From Gracilaria domingensis (Eukaryota; Rhodophyta; Florideophyceae; Gracilariales; Gracilariaceae): 64,000 nt of DNA. The notes beneath the pieces were generated by a model that was not told the origin of the DNA, ran no database searches, and saw nothing but the letters and a program-made list of their open reading frames with translations. A program made the translations under genes and the position numbers. Below are positions 44,501 through 54,277 of this stretch, one piece after another. The stretch lies in the NCBI GenBank assembly GCA_022539475.1, contig VCMS01000002.1:460672-524671 (forward strand). Reading direction: 5' to 3'. Position 1 is the first letter of the stretch; each line of letters begins with the position of its first letter.

Positions 44501-46242
44501 CGTCGATTTGCATATTCAGGATAACAGTCGTACATTGAAAGCGTTACGAACCGTCATATAATCTGTTCTAGAACCAAGAGGGAAACATTTGTTTGACCCG
44601 GACTAAAGACTTCCAAAATTTGTGGAACACAATTCATACTTTCAGACGAGACAGAGCAGGAAGCTACATGTTTCTCTGGCAGTAACTGCTTTGAATCTAG
44701 CACAACAAACATACGAACCTCTGCCTGAAGCAAAGTATATTAGACCCACAGCCGTCAGGTTCTAAAATGAAGTTTGAAAATTGGGTACAGATACGTTTTC
44801 TAGGCAGGCCTATGAAAATTTCCCACACCGAGTGAAGACATTGGGACGGATTTCCAAAGTCTCCGATAGACAATTTGCAATGCTTCTGGTGAGCAGGCTG
44901 TACTCACGGAGACTGGTCCATACTATATCTGACCTTTGTAGGAAGAAGAATTTTGACCTTAAACAAGTATTATACAATGTGGGCTGTTAAACGTTACGAA
45001 GACTTATGTCTCAGAATATGAGCATGCGCTCATTTTTGAAAAAAGCGCTGGCCGAATATGACTTGCCGAAGGCAAACAGAGGTATGCAGAATCTGAGAGA
45101 TTTGATTGGACAAAGACCACTCGCAGTTGCCGACAACATTTTTCTAGGTCCAACAGAAGAATGGAAGCGTCTTTTAAAACTATCTACGAGACGAAATGAT
45201 CTAAAATTGTTCAGCACTGAAAAAGGGTGAGAGTTGCGAAGATCAGGAGAGCACAGACGAGTCATATTTGAATCAAGTCAAAAACTCGGTAAGAATGGGA
45301 AATCGTGCTGGGTTTGTGTTCCGTTTGGTTCTCCAGAAGAGAAAATGAATCCTGAGCAATGTCGGCGACGTCCGAAAACGATTTCTGTAAACTGCTATCG
45401 AGCTTATTTGTGTACATCACGAAGATATGTACTGAAAGCAGATGGAGCACTATGTTTATCTTCGCAGTCATGCTTCGAATACTTTTATTCTTCAAGGCAT
45501 TTAGAACGACAAACTTCAGTGTATGTTCCGAAGAAAAGAAAAATTGTTCACGGACTCTCTAATAATCGCTCAATTAGAACCAAAATCTCTTCTGGAAGAA
45601 AAATAAAGTTTTCCGTAGACAAAGAAGCAACTAATGAAGATGATGATATAAGTTCAAATGCAAAAAGTGGTCCAAAGCGGTTTCGAATGCGTTTGCGACC
45701 ACGAAAGCGATATAAGAAATGTAAACGTCTGTCTTAAAGCTGCGATGAACAGAACTTTAAAGAGTTTCAATTGTTCTCAAATGTTCATCAACTTGACTTA
45801 AAAAACAAGCGAATACATCCAGCATACTTTTGACAACATGTACGAAGTAATTTGTTCACAGAAAGTTAATAAGGAGGAGGGTACATAATGTTTCATCTGA
45901 GGAGGAAGTGGAAGTTTCGGACATGGAAGACACTGTCTTCCATATGACATTCTAGCTGTTATAGCTGGAAAAGGCACTATTCCATTTGGGAGAGGGATTA
46001 TTCCAAAAAATTGGAGCACATTACGACGAGTTGCACTGCAATTTTGGGCTGTATAACATGTTTCATACAGTATAGAAAGCTAGGAGTGCCGAACATTGTT
46101 AGAAATGAAAAGAACTGCTCGTAAAAGGTCGAGAAAACGCGGAACACATAGCAAGGTTTCAATGTGCTGGCATAAATAATTAAAAAGATGTAGTAGAATG
46201 ATATTGGGCCACGTTCGCTATTCCATTTCTGTCTGACAAGGG
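41400..46242 (+). mobile_element. piggyBac-like element with an embedded nuclease domain
   Basis: The right end is CTGACAAGGG (46,233-46,242) followed by TTAA (46,243-46,246), the canonical piggyBac target. CTATTCCATTT lies just inside, and a further TATTCCA/TTGGA cluster at 45,955-46,015. One long, broken transposase gene occupies 41,550-45,737. The left end is not found. Copies of the same family are represented by the tail at 1-1,127 and the solo end at 15,643. Confidence 0.6.
41550..45737 (+). pseudogene. piggyBac-like transposase with SAP and YqaJ-like nuclease insertion
   Basis: Parts in order. 41,586-41,760: Cys/His-rich finger (CHAHSCLYCHKPMHVICG, CTKC). 42,240-42,470: piggyBac N-terminal helices. 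About 42,690: LDDDQLRLSSRYDK (first Asp). About 42,940: VVAIDMAYATKAVLDAITWG (second Asp). 43,410: SQTSDQRWWLLRTTG. 43,750-43,850: ELLSFCDTHNIYNVGN with LAKRIYDHF (SAP). 43,965-44,540: NRMTAAQAAGSLNEENI, FLSSVEAIAAI, LAVAECKTHKG and HRVQLVHHAMVYGL, fitting D-ExK-Q of YqaJ/lambda-exonuclease nucleases. 44,745: RPTAVRF then KLGTDTFSRQAYENF (third Asp). 45,300-45,500: cysteine-rich tail (CWVC to CFEYFYSSRH) and a basic end. Pieces at 42,593-43,850 lie in another frame than the rest. Stops include 42,468, 42,590, 43,748, 44,205 and 44,559. Dead copy; catalytic positions mostly readable. Confidence 0.6.
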
Positions 46243-46246
46243 TTAA
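46220..46246 (+). repeat. Right terminus and TTAA target of the piggyBac-like element
   Basis: TATTCCATTTCTGT then CTGACAAGGG and TTAA. It matches the inverted end at 15,643-15,656 and resembles ATTCCATTT...GTAAGGG-TTAA at 1,105-1,131. Confidence 0.6.
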
Positions 46247-46412
46247 TGGAAACCCCAACCATGTTTGCTTTTGATTCTCTGGTGAGATCTCAACCTTATT
46301 TCTGGCTCGAGGCTATACTAAAAAGCAGAACTCGCATATATTCAATCTTCAGTCGCCATCATTGTACTACGCCGTGACTTCGTTCCCAGTGCTTACGACA
46401 AACTTTTCATAA

Positions 46413-46640
46413 ATGCCTCGTCTTCCGAAAGCATCGGCCACTTTGAAGCTACTAAAAGATATGTTCGAGCGCGGTGAGATTAAAGGCAATGAAATGCATA
46501 AACAAATTTGGCTATCCAACAAAACTTTTCAACAACACAAGTTGACCAATTTTAGGGCCCAGTATTATCTCATGCGGAAACCCTACGAGCAGTTAGAAAG
46601 CAAATTTTGCCACAATATTCATCGGCGTTTCATCTTCTAA
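46413..46640 (+). CDS. Small hypothetical ORF, 75 aa
   Basis: Not recognised. MPRLPKASATLKLLKDMFER opens an undisturbed frame after a leader with plausible promoter spacing (TATACTA at about 46,313). The sequence is basic and helical (KQIWLSNKTFQQHKLTNFRA). It may be the 5' end of an otherwise lost transposon gene. Nothing recognisable continues beyond the stop, up to the DIRS element. Confidence 0.25.
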   Translation: MPRLPKASATLKLLKDMFERGEIKGNEMHKQIWLSNKTFQQHKLTNFRAQYYLMRKPYEQLESKFCHNIHRRFIF

Positions 46641-47005
46641 ACAATTGTGAGAGAGAATCAGAGGCAAATTTGAATCGCAGTTGAACGCGTTGGGACTCCG
46701 ATGAGGTTGAACAACAGGATGAACCCATGTTGAACATGTTGAACTACAACACAGCACTCACCTTTTCTAGAGAAAAGGTAGAAATTGTTTTATTCTTCAA
46801 TGCTTTAAAGGCTTTTTATCTCGCTAACTCGCCATGACAAAGAGAACTTTACGATTCGGGAGGTAGGCGGAGGCGAAAGACCTGCTTTGCCTCACGCAGC
46901 TGGCACCAGCCGCTGCGTACAGCGTGTTCACCTGAACAGCGCTGCTGCCTATCCCAAACCGCATTTCAACTAGATAATGTGGGGCTCTGTCATTGTTGAC
47001 CGCAA

Positions 47006-47434
47006 TTAGAATTCGATCGAAACCATTCGGCTTGGTTCGTCGGCGGTGTTGATTTTGGAAGGAACATAGAATAACACCGGTTCGATATTAAAAGCAGTAC
47101 ATTGAGCAGCCCACTTCCGACATCGTAGCAGAACCGGAATTGATGATGAGCGTCTCTTTAGTAGAGAGGAAAGAACGACCATAGAATCCAGAAAGAAACA
47201 AACTGTTTGGCCACGCACCCCTTTCTTGATAATGTATTCGAGCGCAAATAGGGCTGCGTCTGATTCCAAGCCATTGATATGCTCTTTGTAGTTCCAGAGA
47301 TGACGGAAGACAGTACGCCATTCTGTTTGCTCGTAAACGTCTGCCACTTCTTGCGCAAATGTTGGAGTGACTGAGCCGAGCTGCGCTTCTTTAATCTGCA
47401 TGTAATAGCTGGGAACTAAATTCCAAATCTGCAA
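47006..47434 (-). pseudogene. DIRS copy 2: RNase H (fossil)
   Basis: EHINGLESDAALFALEYII, TVCFFLDSMVVLSSLLKRR and FYVPSKINTADEPSR follow the strand-helix order of DIRS RNase H, with catalytic acidic residues in ESDAA and LDSM and the terminal ADxxSR signature. Confidence 0.7.
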
Positions 47435-47437
47435 TAT

Positions 47438-48331
47438 TCACTGCTCTGACACCTGCGCGGCAACAACGGCACCTGCAGTTTTTGAAGCATCACATGAAAT
47501 GATAGTTGTACAGATCGGCAGAGACAGCGAAATAAATGATAGTGGTAACAAGTTGAGCCCCATCAACATTTCTGATTGCACTCCCTGAAACACCAGGGTC
47601 AATACGTCATCGTCAGGTTCTTGAATAATCTTGAGGCATGAATTTAAGCATGACAGTAAGGGCCTTCTCAGATGAAGTACCCATATAAGCTTGCCAATGT
47701 ATATGCGCCATTCCGCCACTAAGACCGTCTTCTTTACAAGAAGCTTTTGTATGTCAGCTATAAGGTGAAGTGTTTTTGTTGTTTTCGGGTGTATGGTTTT
47801 TCGCTGCATGTCGAAATCGCACCCTAAGGAGGTGATGGTAGATTCAATGGCGGTGGTGAAGGGGCTAAATTTTGATGGCTTGATCGGGAGCTTGTTTGCT
47901 TGCAGTACTGTTCGCATGATTTGGTACAGCGTTAGTAGTTGTTGCGGTGTCCATGTGTTCGCCAGGAGAGCAATGTCGTCAATTATAGGGAAAAGAAGTG
48001 GGTTTGCTGTTTTGATTTGAAAAGGGGCGTGCTCCTTAGATAGTGGCGTACGAGAAGAGTTCGCCGAGGGTGCCAGTCAGGATTGGCGGAATATATTGTA
48101 TGATTCCTGGAGAAGGGAGCTGACGAAGTTGTGGCTGATGTAAACACTCCACTTAAAACCCATGGGCATCGTTCTCTGACATTGTCGAAGCCGGGCATTG
48201 GCCTTGGTTGCTAGTTGGGGGTTTTGCCAAGTATTTTCTTCTGAAGGTGATTCGGTAGATTCTTGAACACTACGGTAGGCCAGGGAAAAAAGCAGAGCCA
48301 GCCAGATAGAGAGTCGGATGTTGTGGAACAT
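47438..48331 (-). pseudogene. DIRS copy 2: reverse transcriptase (fossil)
   Basis: FHNIRLSIWLALLF near the start, QRTMPMGFKWSVYISHNF, then IIDDIALLANTW (two-aspartate catalytic box, about 47,965) and SLGCDFDMQRKTIHP with the DIRS-type connection segment. The sequence leads directly into RNase H. Confidence 0.7.
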
Positions 48332-48385
48332 GTTGTCAATGTCGAAATATATCGCGGAATACGAACCAGGGGTTAATCTTGTCTT

Positions 48386-50461
48386 TTAAAAAAGGCTAGG
48401 ATCGGGAAGCGATATATGGGGAGGGTCCGGAAGGAGATCGTTTTGTACGCGGGGCCAAGAAATTAACGGGTCTTGGGATGAAGATTTCGATACGGCGAAA
48501 AGCGTGAGAGTAATGGATCCGGCTTTGCTGTTGTAGTCGCTAGGTTCTTGGTCGGTGATTGACCAGTGCAACATGCCGGCATGGTGCGCAGGGGTTAGAA
48601 GCTCGATGTATTGTGTGTGATTGGAATGAAGCTTGGAAGCTGGAGGTTGGTATCCAGTCTCAGCTGGAGAGAGCTTGCTAAATAGTTCCCGGTGGAACGA
48701 AAGGTTGGAGTCGGGATTGAAAAGAGACTGGGTGTCACTCGGTAACCTTGATATCCAGAATGAACTGGGATCCTTGTTGCAATGGGCTTGGGGCTGTGGT
48801 AAAGAGAGCCTCGCAGCTTGTATCCGTTTGAAAGCTCCTTTTATAAAGGCACGTTCAGGAGTGTTAAGCTCAGCGTGCAGAATGTAGTAGAGATCGAAGG
48901 TACTCGCTGTTGAGGAAAATGGAATTTGGAGAGGTGGTGTGTTCTGAATGGTATTATATCTTAGCGCTCTAGCCAGGTTTGACTTGGATAGTCTTGTGGA
49001 AATGGAGTCGTGGGCTCCAAGTTGATTCGGAGATGGATTTAAAAAGGAGCGGGATGCATGGAGTGGGGCAGATGGTCCGAAGTAAAGGTGATAGATGGTT
49101 TGAATGATGGGGTTTGTTCGAATGTGTTGCGATTCAGATCGAAGGGAGAGCGGGAGCGGAAACAGTTTGGGGGCAGCTGGTTTTTTTTCGAACATTCTGA
49201 CAGTCAATGGCGCATTGCGGGTGGTTGCCCTCCTTGTGGGCTGTTGGCTGGTGTTGATGACGGCCTGTTTCGGGGCAAGGCTCGGTTCTCTTGCATCGCC
49301 TTGATGGCAGCCATACGCTTCTTTTGGAGTGACATCTTTCTCGTCATTATTTCCAGCAGGTCGTCTGAACTCATAGTGCCTTGGGGTGGTGATTCCAATA
49401 TCTGACTTGCTGTGGTCCAAGCGTCGCGCCGATCTTTGTACTGGCCGATGGAGATTAACTCTTCCACGTACATGATTGCGCAAAGGCGGCGCAGTCCTGT
49501 TTCGATAGACAGTCGTTGCTCCAGTGCGTCTTTTGGGCGTTGGGTGCACTAATATTTCCAGATGGATCATCCTGCCGAGAACGAGGGCTTCCATCTCGGC
49601 TCCAAGCGGTTGGCCCGTGGAGGTGCGGCGCCAGTGGCGGAAGGACTGCGTCAGGAAGGTTGGTATGTCTGTGCCACCGGCTGTCATGCTCAGGTATATT
49701 GCTGGGCCCATCATACTTTCTACCATCAAGCTGGCGCCTGACACTCCTTTCCCAGGATAGTGAATGAGGCCTTGCTTCCTGCCGTTGGCGAGGCCAACGG
49801 TAAATCCTTTTTGGTTGAGTATGGATTTGGCTTTCTTTGCTGGAGGTTCATCCTCATCTTCAGATGATTTGTCATCTGCGTGGTGTTGGGGTTGGTGTGG
49901 GGCCGCAGCAGATGCAATGAGGTTAGCAAGGGACTGCGGGGGTGCGGAGTCTGGAGCTCGGATTGCTAGAGCGGAAGCGGGCGATTGAGAAGGTGGCTGA
50001 GACGGTGTTGTAGCGGGATTGGATGCGGTTCGTAGGGTTTTGAATTGCCACGTCACTGCCACTGTTGCTCCAAGAGCTGGGTCTGCTGGAATGGTACTGG
50101 GCGTGAGCGAGCTGTTGGCGATGAGTGCTGATGTCATTAGCGTACGAAGATTTGCCGGCTGCTCCTGAGACATTTTGAAAATGTCTTCGGATGATGTGCC
50201 CAGCAGTTTATCCAGATTGGCGACATGCTCGTTTCCATATTTAGCTTCTAGATCGCGTAGCCTGAAGACTTTCTGGAGAAGGCGGGTTTTGTTTGCAGTG
50301 GAGGGAACTTCGTTGCGAGCGGCAGGAAGGGCGGATTGGATGATATTACGAAGCTGCGAATCAGACAGAGCGGTAAAGAAGTAGGATGCATCCTTGGTAC
50401 GTAACGATCCGTACAAGACAGAGCTGGCACTTCCTTGCTGTCCTGCTGTTGGGTTGGACAT
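48386..50461 (-). CDS. DIRS copy 2: Gag-like protein (frame looks whole)
   Basis: A long open frame of about 690 codons from MSNPTAGQQGSASS. The frame extends further upstream (to 50,722), but MSNPT is preferred because upstream residues are hydrophobic and lack likeness to copy 1. N-terminal helices (YFFTALSDSQLRNIIQSA), a lysine/acidic stretch (KSSEDEDEPPAKKAK), then basic and proline-rich parts. No zinc knuckle was seen. Gag of DIRS elements binds the element RNA; that role is inferred from position. Confidence 0.55.
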   Translation of the reverse strand: MSNPTAGQQGSASSVLYGSLRTKDASYFFTALSDSQLRNIIQSALPAARNEVPSTANKTRLLQKVFRLRDLEAKYGNEHVANLDKLLGTSSEDIFKMSQEQPANLRTLMTSALIANSSLTPSTIPADPALGATVAVTWQFKTLRTASNPATTPSQPPSQSPASALAIRAPDSAPPQSLANLIASAAAPHQPQHHADDKSSEDEDEPPAKKAKSILNQKGFTVGLANGRKQGLIHYPGKGVSGASLMVESMMGPAIYLSMTAGGTDIPTFLTQSFRHWRRTSTGQPLGAEMEALVLGRMIHLEILVHPTPKRRTGATTVYRNRTAPPLRNHVRGRVNLHRPVQRSARRLDHSKSDIGITTPRHYEFRRPAGNNDEKDVTPKEAYGCHQGDAREPSLAPKQAVINTSQQPTRRATTRNAPLTVRMFEKKPAAPKLFPLPLSLRSESQHIRTNPIIQTIYHLYFGPSAPLHASRSFLNPSPNQLGAHDSISTRLSKSNLARALRYNTIQNTPPLQIPFSSTASTFDLYYILHAELNTPERAFIKGAFKRIQAARLSLPQPQAHCNKDPSSFWISRLPSDTQSLFNPDSNLSFHRELFSKLSPAETGYQPPASKLHSNHTQYIELLTPAHHAGMLHWSITDQEPSDYNSKAGSITLTLFAVSKSSSQDPLISWPRVQNDLLPDPPHISLPDPSLF

Positions 50462-50711
50462 GACTACTAAGAAACAGAGGGAATGAGGTGAGCTTTTCAG
50501 AGCAGCTGGGGGAAGAAGGTGGATTGGAGGGTCATGACAAGGGTGATGCAAGCAGGGCAGCGCTGATATAGCTTGGGTTTTCGAAGCGATCGTTGCGGAG
50601 GACGAAAGAAAAACCGTCACAAAAGAAAGGTGCGCAAAGTAGAGGGTAGCCACGAAGCGAAACTCAATGGGAATAATGGATTGCGGGCATAATCTGAAGC
50701 AAATGGTGCCT

Positions 50712-51655
50712 CTAATGGGCAAAAATCATGGCCAAAATAGTTTCAGCGTCTTGTTTCAAACTGGCTTGATCTTGTTGAATGAGGCGGATGTTTAGAAGCC
50801 AGCTGTGTCCATTATCAACGTAATACCTCAGGGAATTCAACGATTTCCATCGCCCATGGATTGCAATTTGCTCGACAGATTTTCCTTGCACAAACTGCTC
50901 TGTTGGTTTCCCAATCCGTGCAGAGTGCGTAGTGAACTTTGCGTGATGCAGGTTATACGATCTGGATACTTCTTTGATCTGTTTGAGATACGTAGCATAT
51001 TTTAAGGATGTCACAAAGCTGTGGGAGTTGGCACAGGATGTGCGATATACTCGCAAGAACTAAATTACATCTTTGTCATAGATCAGGACGAACTGTAGTC
51101 TACCAGTTGATCGTGATGTATTTGTGTCAACAATGTTGATTCCAGCAGCATCTGATCCATGTGCAGATATTCGAACATCTCCTGGAAAGGCGATATTCAC
51201 CCAGGATAATATGAGTGCTTCTGAAGCACGCAGAAAACCGGAATGAGAGATCAGAAGAACGGCGGCTGCTTCAACATTACCAGACGATAGCAACCGCCAC
51301 GAAAAGGCTGAAGTCTTTTTTTTGTGAGCGGTGCAGAGCATTCCGTAGGAACAAGTCTTTTCTAACCTTGGATTGATCTCCTAGACAGTGAGAGATTTTG
51401 TTTCAGAAAAGGAAGTTCTAGTAAAAACATGCACAATAGGTTTGCCATTTCTTGCCGCCTACCAGCGCGAGTATCCAAAGCGTGCATGTGATGAATGTAT
51501 GCAGCAATTTTTTGATCCAAGGATTTGCAGGAACACGTTGCCTTCTTTAAAAAGTTTTGGAAGTTTGGTAGAGCACTGATGTACTTTTGCTTTGTGGCGT
51601 TTGTAATTGTTGCTGCAATTAGATAAAAGTCTTCAAAGAATTGGTCTGGAGACAT
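50712..51655 (-). pseudogene. DIRS copy 2: tyrosine recombinase (fossil)
   Basis: The N-terminal core-binding part (TNATKQKYISALPNFQNFL) lies at 51,362-51,655. The catalytic part reads AVLLISHSGFLRASEALIL (arginine I), FTTHSARIGKP and IAIHGRWKSLNSLRYYV (second arginine, HxxW-like and tyrosine), ending at 50,712. The same motifs occur in copy 1. It lies about 250 bp upstream of the Gag start on the same strand. Confidence 0.7.
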
Positions 51656-51859
51656 AGACCTGATGCGGTGAGTGACCTTGTCGATAACGTCTGCTGCTGC
51701 AGTATTTGTGAGGTATTGGGATTGCAGTAGTGGGCTTGGCTGAGCTTGTGAGGCAAGAGAGCTGGAGACCGGGAGAGAAGGAAGAGAGAATGAAGGACAA
51801 AGGATGTCCTCTATAAAATTTCTGGAGAGGTTTGTTTCGGCGCGAAACGTGCACGAGGG

Positions 51860-52185
51860 TAGATGGAGGCCATATTGCTGGTGTTAAGAATATCAGGAAG
51901 CGTATTATTGTTAAGGCGCTGAATCATAAGCGGTACGGCTAGGGAAGGTGAGCATGAAAGAGTCGACATCTCGAAGACGAAGCTCTAGAAGAGCGCGAGA
52001 GCGGAGCGGACGTTGGAAATTGCGCAGAAACTGGTGTAGCAGGCGCTGGAGTGTACGCCTTATGACCAATCTCCGCGCCGTCTCTGAATCGCTGATCCAA
52101 AGTCGCGCTCCGCTCCGCGATAAAACGTCTTCTGCGTGCTTGGAAATTCTAATATCTCATTTCTCAATGGAATGATCCTTAAACA
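51860..52185. other. Flank of DIRS copy 2 with a partial inverted repeat
   Basis: GCGAGAGCGGAGCGGAC at about 51,993-52,010 is matched in inverted form by CGCTCCGCTCCGCG at about 52,107-52,121. No coding sequence was recognised. It may include the 5' terminal repeat of the element. Confidence 0.35.
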
Positions 52186-52190
52186 ACTCA

Positions 52191-52511
52191 GGGCATCCCC
52201 ACCGGTTGAGACCAAATCCTATCCTACAGAGTAGCCGATGTACTTCAGGGGCAGAATGACTTCCACGTTGCCAATGTGGCATAAATGTGGATGATGTGTC
52301 AGACCGCCCCAAATGATAGGCCGTGATTTGGGATGGGGTCTGGCACAAGATGTTTTTGCATGATTTTTTAGGGCGGCTGAACTAAAACGCTCCACTTTTG
52401 GGGCAGATCTACTGTGTTTGGGCTGGCTTGACTAAGGTCGTGCCAATGTAGAGCCCCTGCAGAACCGGAAAATATGGGTTTTGGGATTTAGTCAAACCGG
52501 TGGGGATGCCC
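52191..52511. mobile_element. Harbinger-type MITE, 321 bp
   Basis: Both ends read inward GGGCATCCCCACCGGTT, followed by GAnnnAAATCC, in inverted orientation. They are flanked by TCA on each side (52,188-52,190 and 52,512-52,514). A 3-bp duplication and GnGCATYCSCACC termini fit PIF/Harbinger and resemble the right end of the autonomous element at 10,786. There is no internal gene. Confidence 0.85.
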
Positions 52512-52588
52512 TCAACGTTGCTTGTCATTGGGTATTGGTTTACCTTTTGATGTTAAAAAATGTAAGTTTGGTGTTCATGTAGTGGAAA

Positions 52589-52903
52589 ATGGCAATTTTA
52601 CTTGAATGTAGAGTTGCATGGCCTCGACCTTTAGTCGAAATTGATTTTCTACACAAGACATGGATTGAAAAGAACGTGATCATAGACGAACAGCCAAAGT
52701 TCGGTGGATTTCATGCTGCACTGAAGAATCATCGCGAAAGGAGGTTCAATGAGGTTTACCCATCTTCTATAATTCTGCTATCATTTTCTTTGCATTGCCA
52801 TGCGTTGCAGAAAAATAACTTGGGGTGGATCGGAAATGCAACTGAAATAATATACATGGACTTGGAACAAGCAAATTTTGAAGAATACTCTGAAGTTGAA
52901 TGA
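52589..52903 (+). CDS. Hypothetical ORF, 104 aa
   Basis: Not recognised. An undisturbed frame beginning MAILLECRVAWPRPLVEIDF and ending LEQANFEEYSEVE, with a mixed helical composition. No neighbours share its strand. It could be a gene fragment or chance. Confidence 0.2.
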   Translation: MAILLECRVAWPRPLVEIDFLHKTWIEKNVIIDEQPKFGGFHAALKNHRERRFNEVYPSSIILLSFSLHCHALQKNNLGWIGNATEIIYMDLEQANFEEYSEVE

Positions 52904-52909
52904 TAACAA

Positions 52910-53670
52910 AGATTTCATAGTGGTATAAGAAGTTTTAGTAAAATCTTTGTGTTCATTAGAAGGGCAAACATGTATGTGACGTAGTAAACCTCAAAGAATT
53001 ATTTTAGTTGCTAGGCAAAAACGATGCTACTTGCCAAACATTTTTTTGTAGATTGTGTTACTTTATGCTTTCTTTGTACCATAAAAGTGTTTTTTCAAAA
53101 CTTTTAGTCCGAACTTTTTCGTGTTTGTGCGGAAGCATAGTAGCAGTATTTCAAACACCATGCATGATGCTGCTGATCTCTGTTTCACTGAATTTGGTGT
53201 GAATGCGGGGTAACGTTTCGTCAGTAAATCGAAACGGTCAACTTTTGCCTGACTCTCGGGTGAAGAAACATACATATCTCCCTAACTCTTCACCCTTACG
53301 CGTTTGTATTCTGTCAGAAGACGCCAAACAGGCTTTTAAGCATGCCCACTGACTTTCACGTCAATTGAAAGTGAGTCTGCGCTTCTACGTGATCAAGAAT
53401 CACCATTAAAAAAGCGTAGTTTCCGAGAAACACAAAAACGGAATTTATTGCAAATCCACAAGTGAGCGAGCTCCCCATTCAAGTGAATGCCTCTCGCTTG
53501 CTCACGATCTCCTCACAAGCTCTAGTCAAACGTATCCCGCTCACCATGCGTAGCTCGCCATTGAAGCCGCACGAAAAGCGCGAAGCATACGAGCCATTCG
53601 TCTTCCTATCCGGTTAATCTTTAACCTCGCAAAAAGAACCACAGAGAAGTATACAGATGCTCGAATGATA
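52910..53670. other. AT-rich stretch with no recognisable gene
   Basis: Only short frames. An inverted ACTTTCA/TGAAAGT pair (about 53,350) was noted without further structure. Confidence 0.35.
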
Positions 53671-53679
53671 CCCCGTAGA

Positions 53680-54070
53680 TTTGAAATCCGGATGTCTTTC
53701 GGATATCATCTGGATATCTTACGTACATCCATGATATCCCTGTGACATCTAGTAGATATGACAGATGATGTACGGAATGATACTCTTTTGATGCCCTTGA
53801 GATATGAATCAACTACTTTGAAAGATATATGAGTGGATATGACAAATGATTTCGAAAACCAAAGCTGCTTCTCTTAGAAGTGCTCGGACATCATTTGGAC
53901 ATCCAGAAATTAGAAGAATATCATTGGTATGGATATTGTGAGCATTGGCGTGTATCCTATGTACATCGGCCGTATATCCAACTTCGAAAATCAGATGGAT
54001 ATCTGAGAAATCACTCGGATATCCAAAGCATATCTAAGGAATATCAAGCGAATATCAAAGTGTTTCTCTG
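53680..54070. repeat. GGATATC-rich degenerate array
   Basis: GATATC, GATAT or ATATCC words recur about 25 times in 390 bp, on average every 15 bases, with CATC/GATG words between. Spacing is irregular, so it is not a clean tandem repeat. The two halves, split at about 53,865, look roughly inverted to each other. Both strands show short tyrosine/isoleucine-rich frames that merely follow the repeat. Confidence 0.5.
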
Positions 54071-54277
54071 GGAACACGTCTCCACGGGGCTAGTGCGATC
54101 AAGTCTTCCAGCTCAGAAGCAGTCTCTTATTCCGCCACTCTCCTTAACTGCTGCGTGCGCAAGCGTCTAATACTTCGGCGATAATCTCTTCTCTCTTCTA
54201 GTCGCTTGCGCCGAATTGCTCCACAAGGAGCTGGCTTAACCGAATAACGAACTTTCGCCGGTGTTTTTGTGTCTGAG

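Larger units (their letters stand above)
46990..51860 (-). mobile_element. DIRS-type tyrosine-recombinase retrotransposon, fossil (copy 2)
   Basis: On the minus strand the parts run tyrosine recombinase (51,655-50,712), Gag-like (50,461-48,386), reverse transcriptase (48,331-47,438), RNase H (47,434-47,006). Each part has a homologue in the DIRS-type element at 1.56-6.47 kb, but there the recombinase is last. The element is broken at a handful of places, clearly younger than copy 1, and the Gag-like frame looks whole. End repeats were not identified, so the limits are approximate. Confidence 0.7.
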
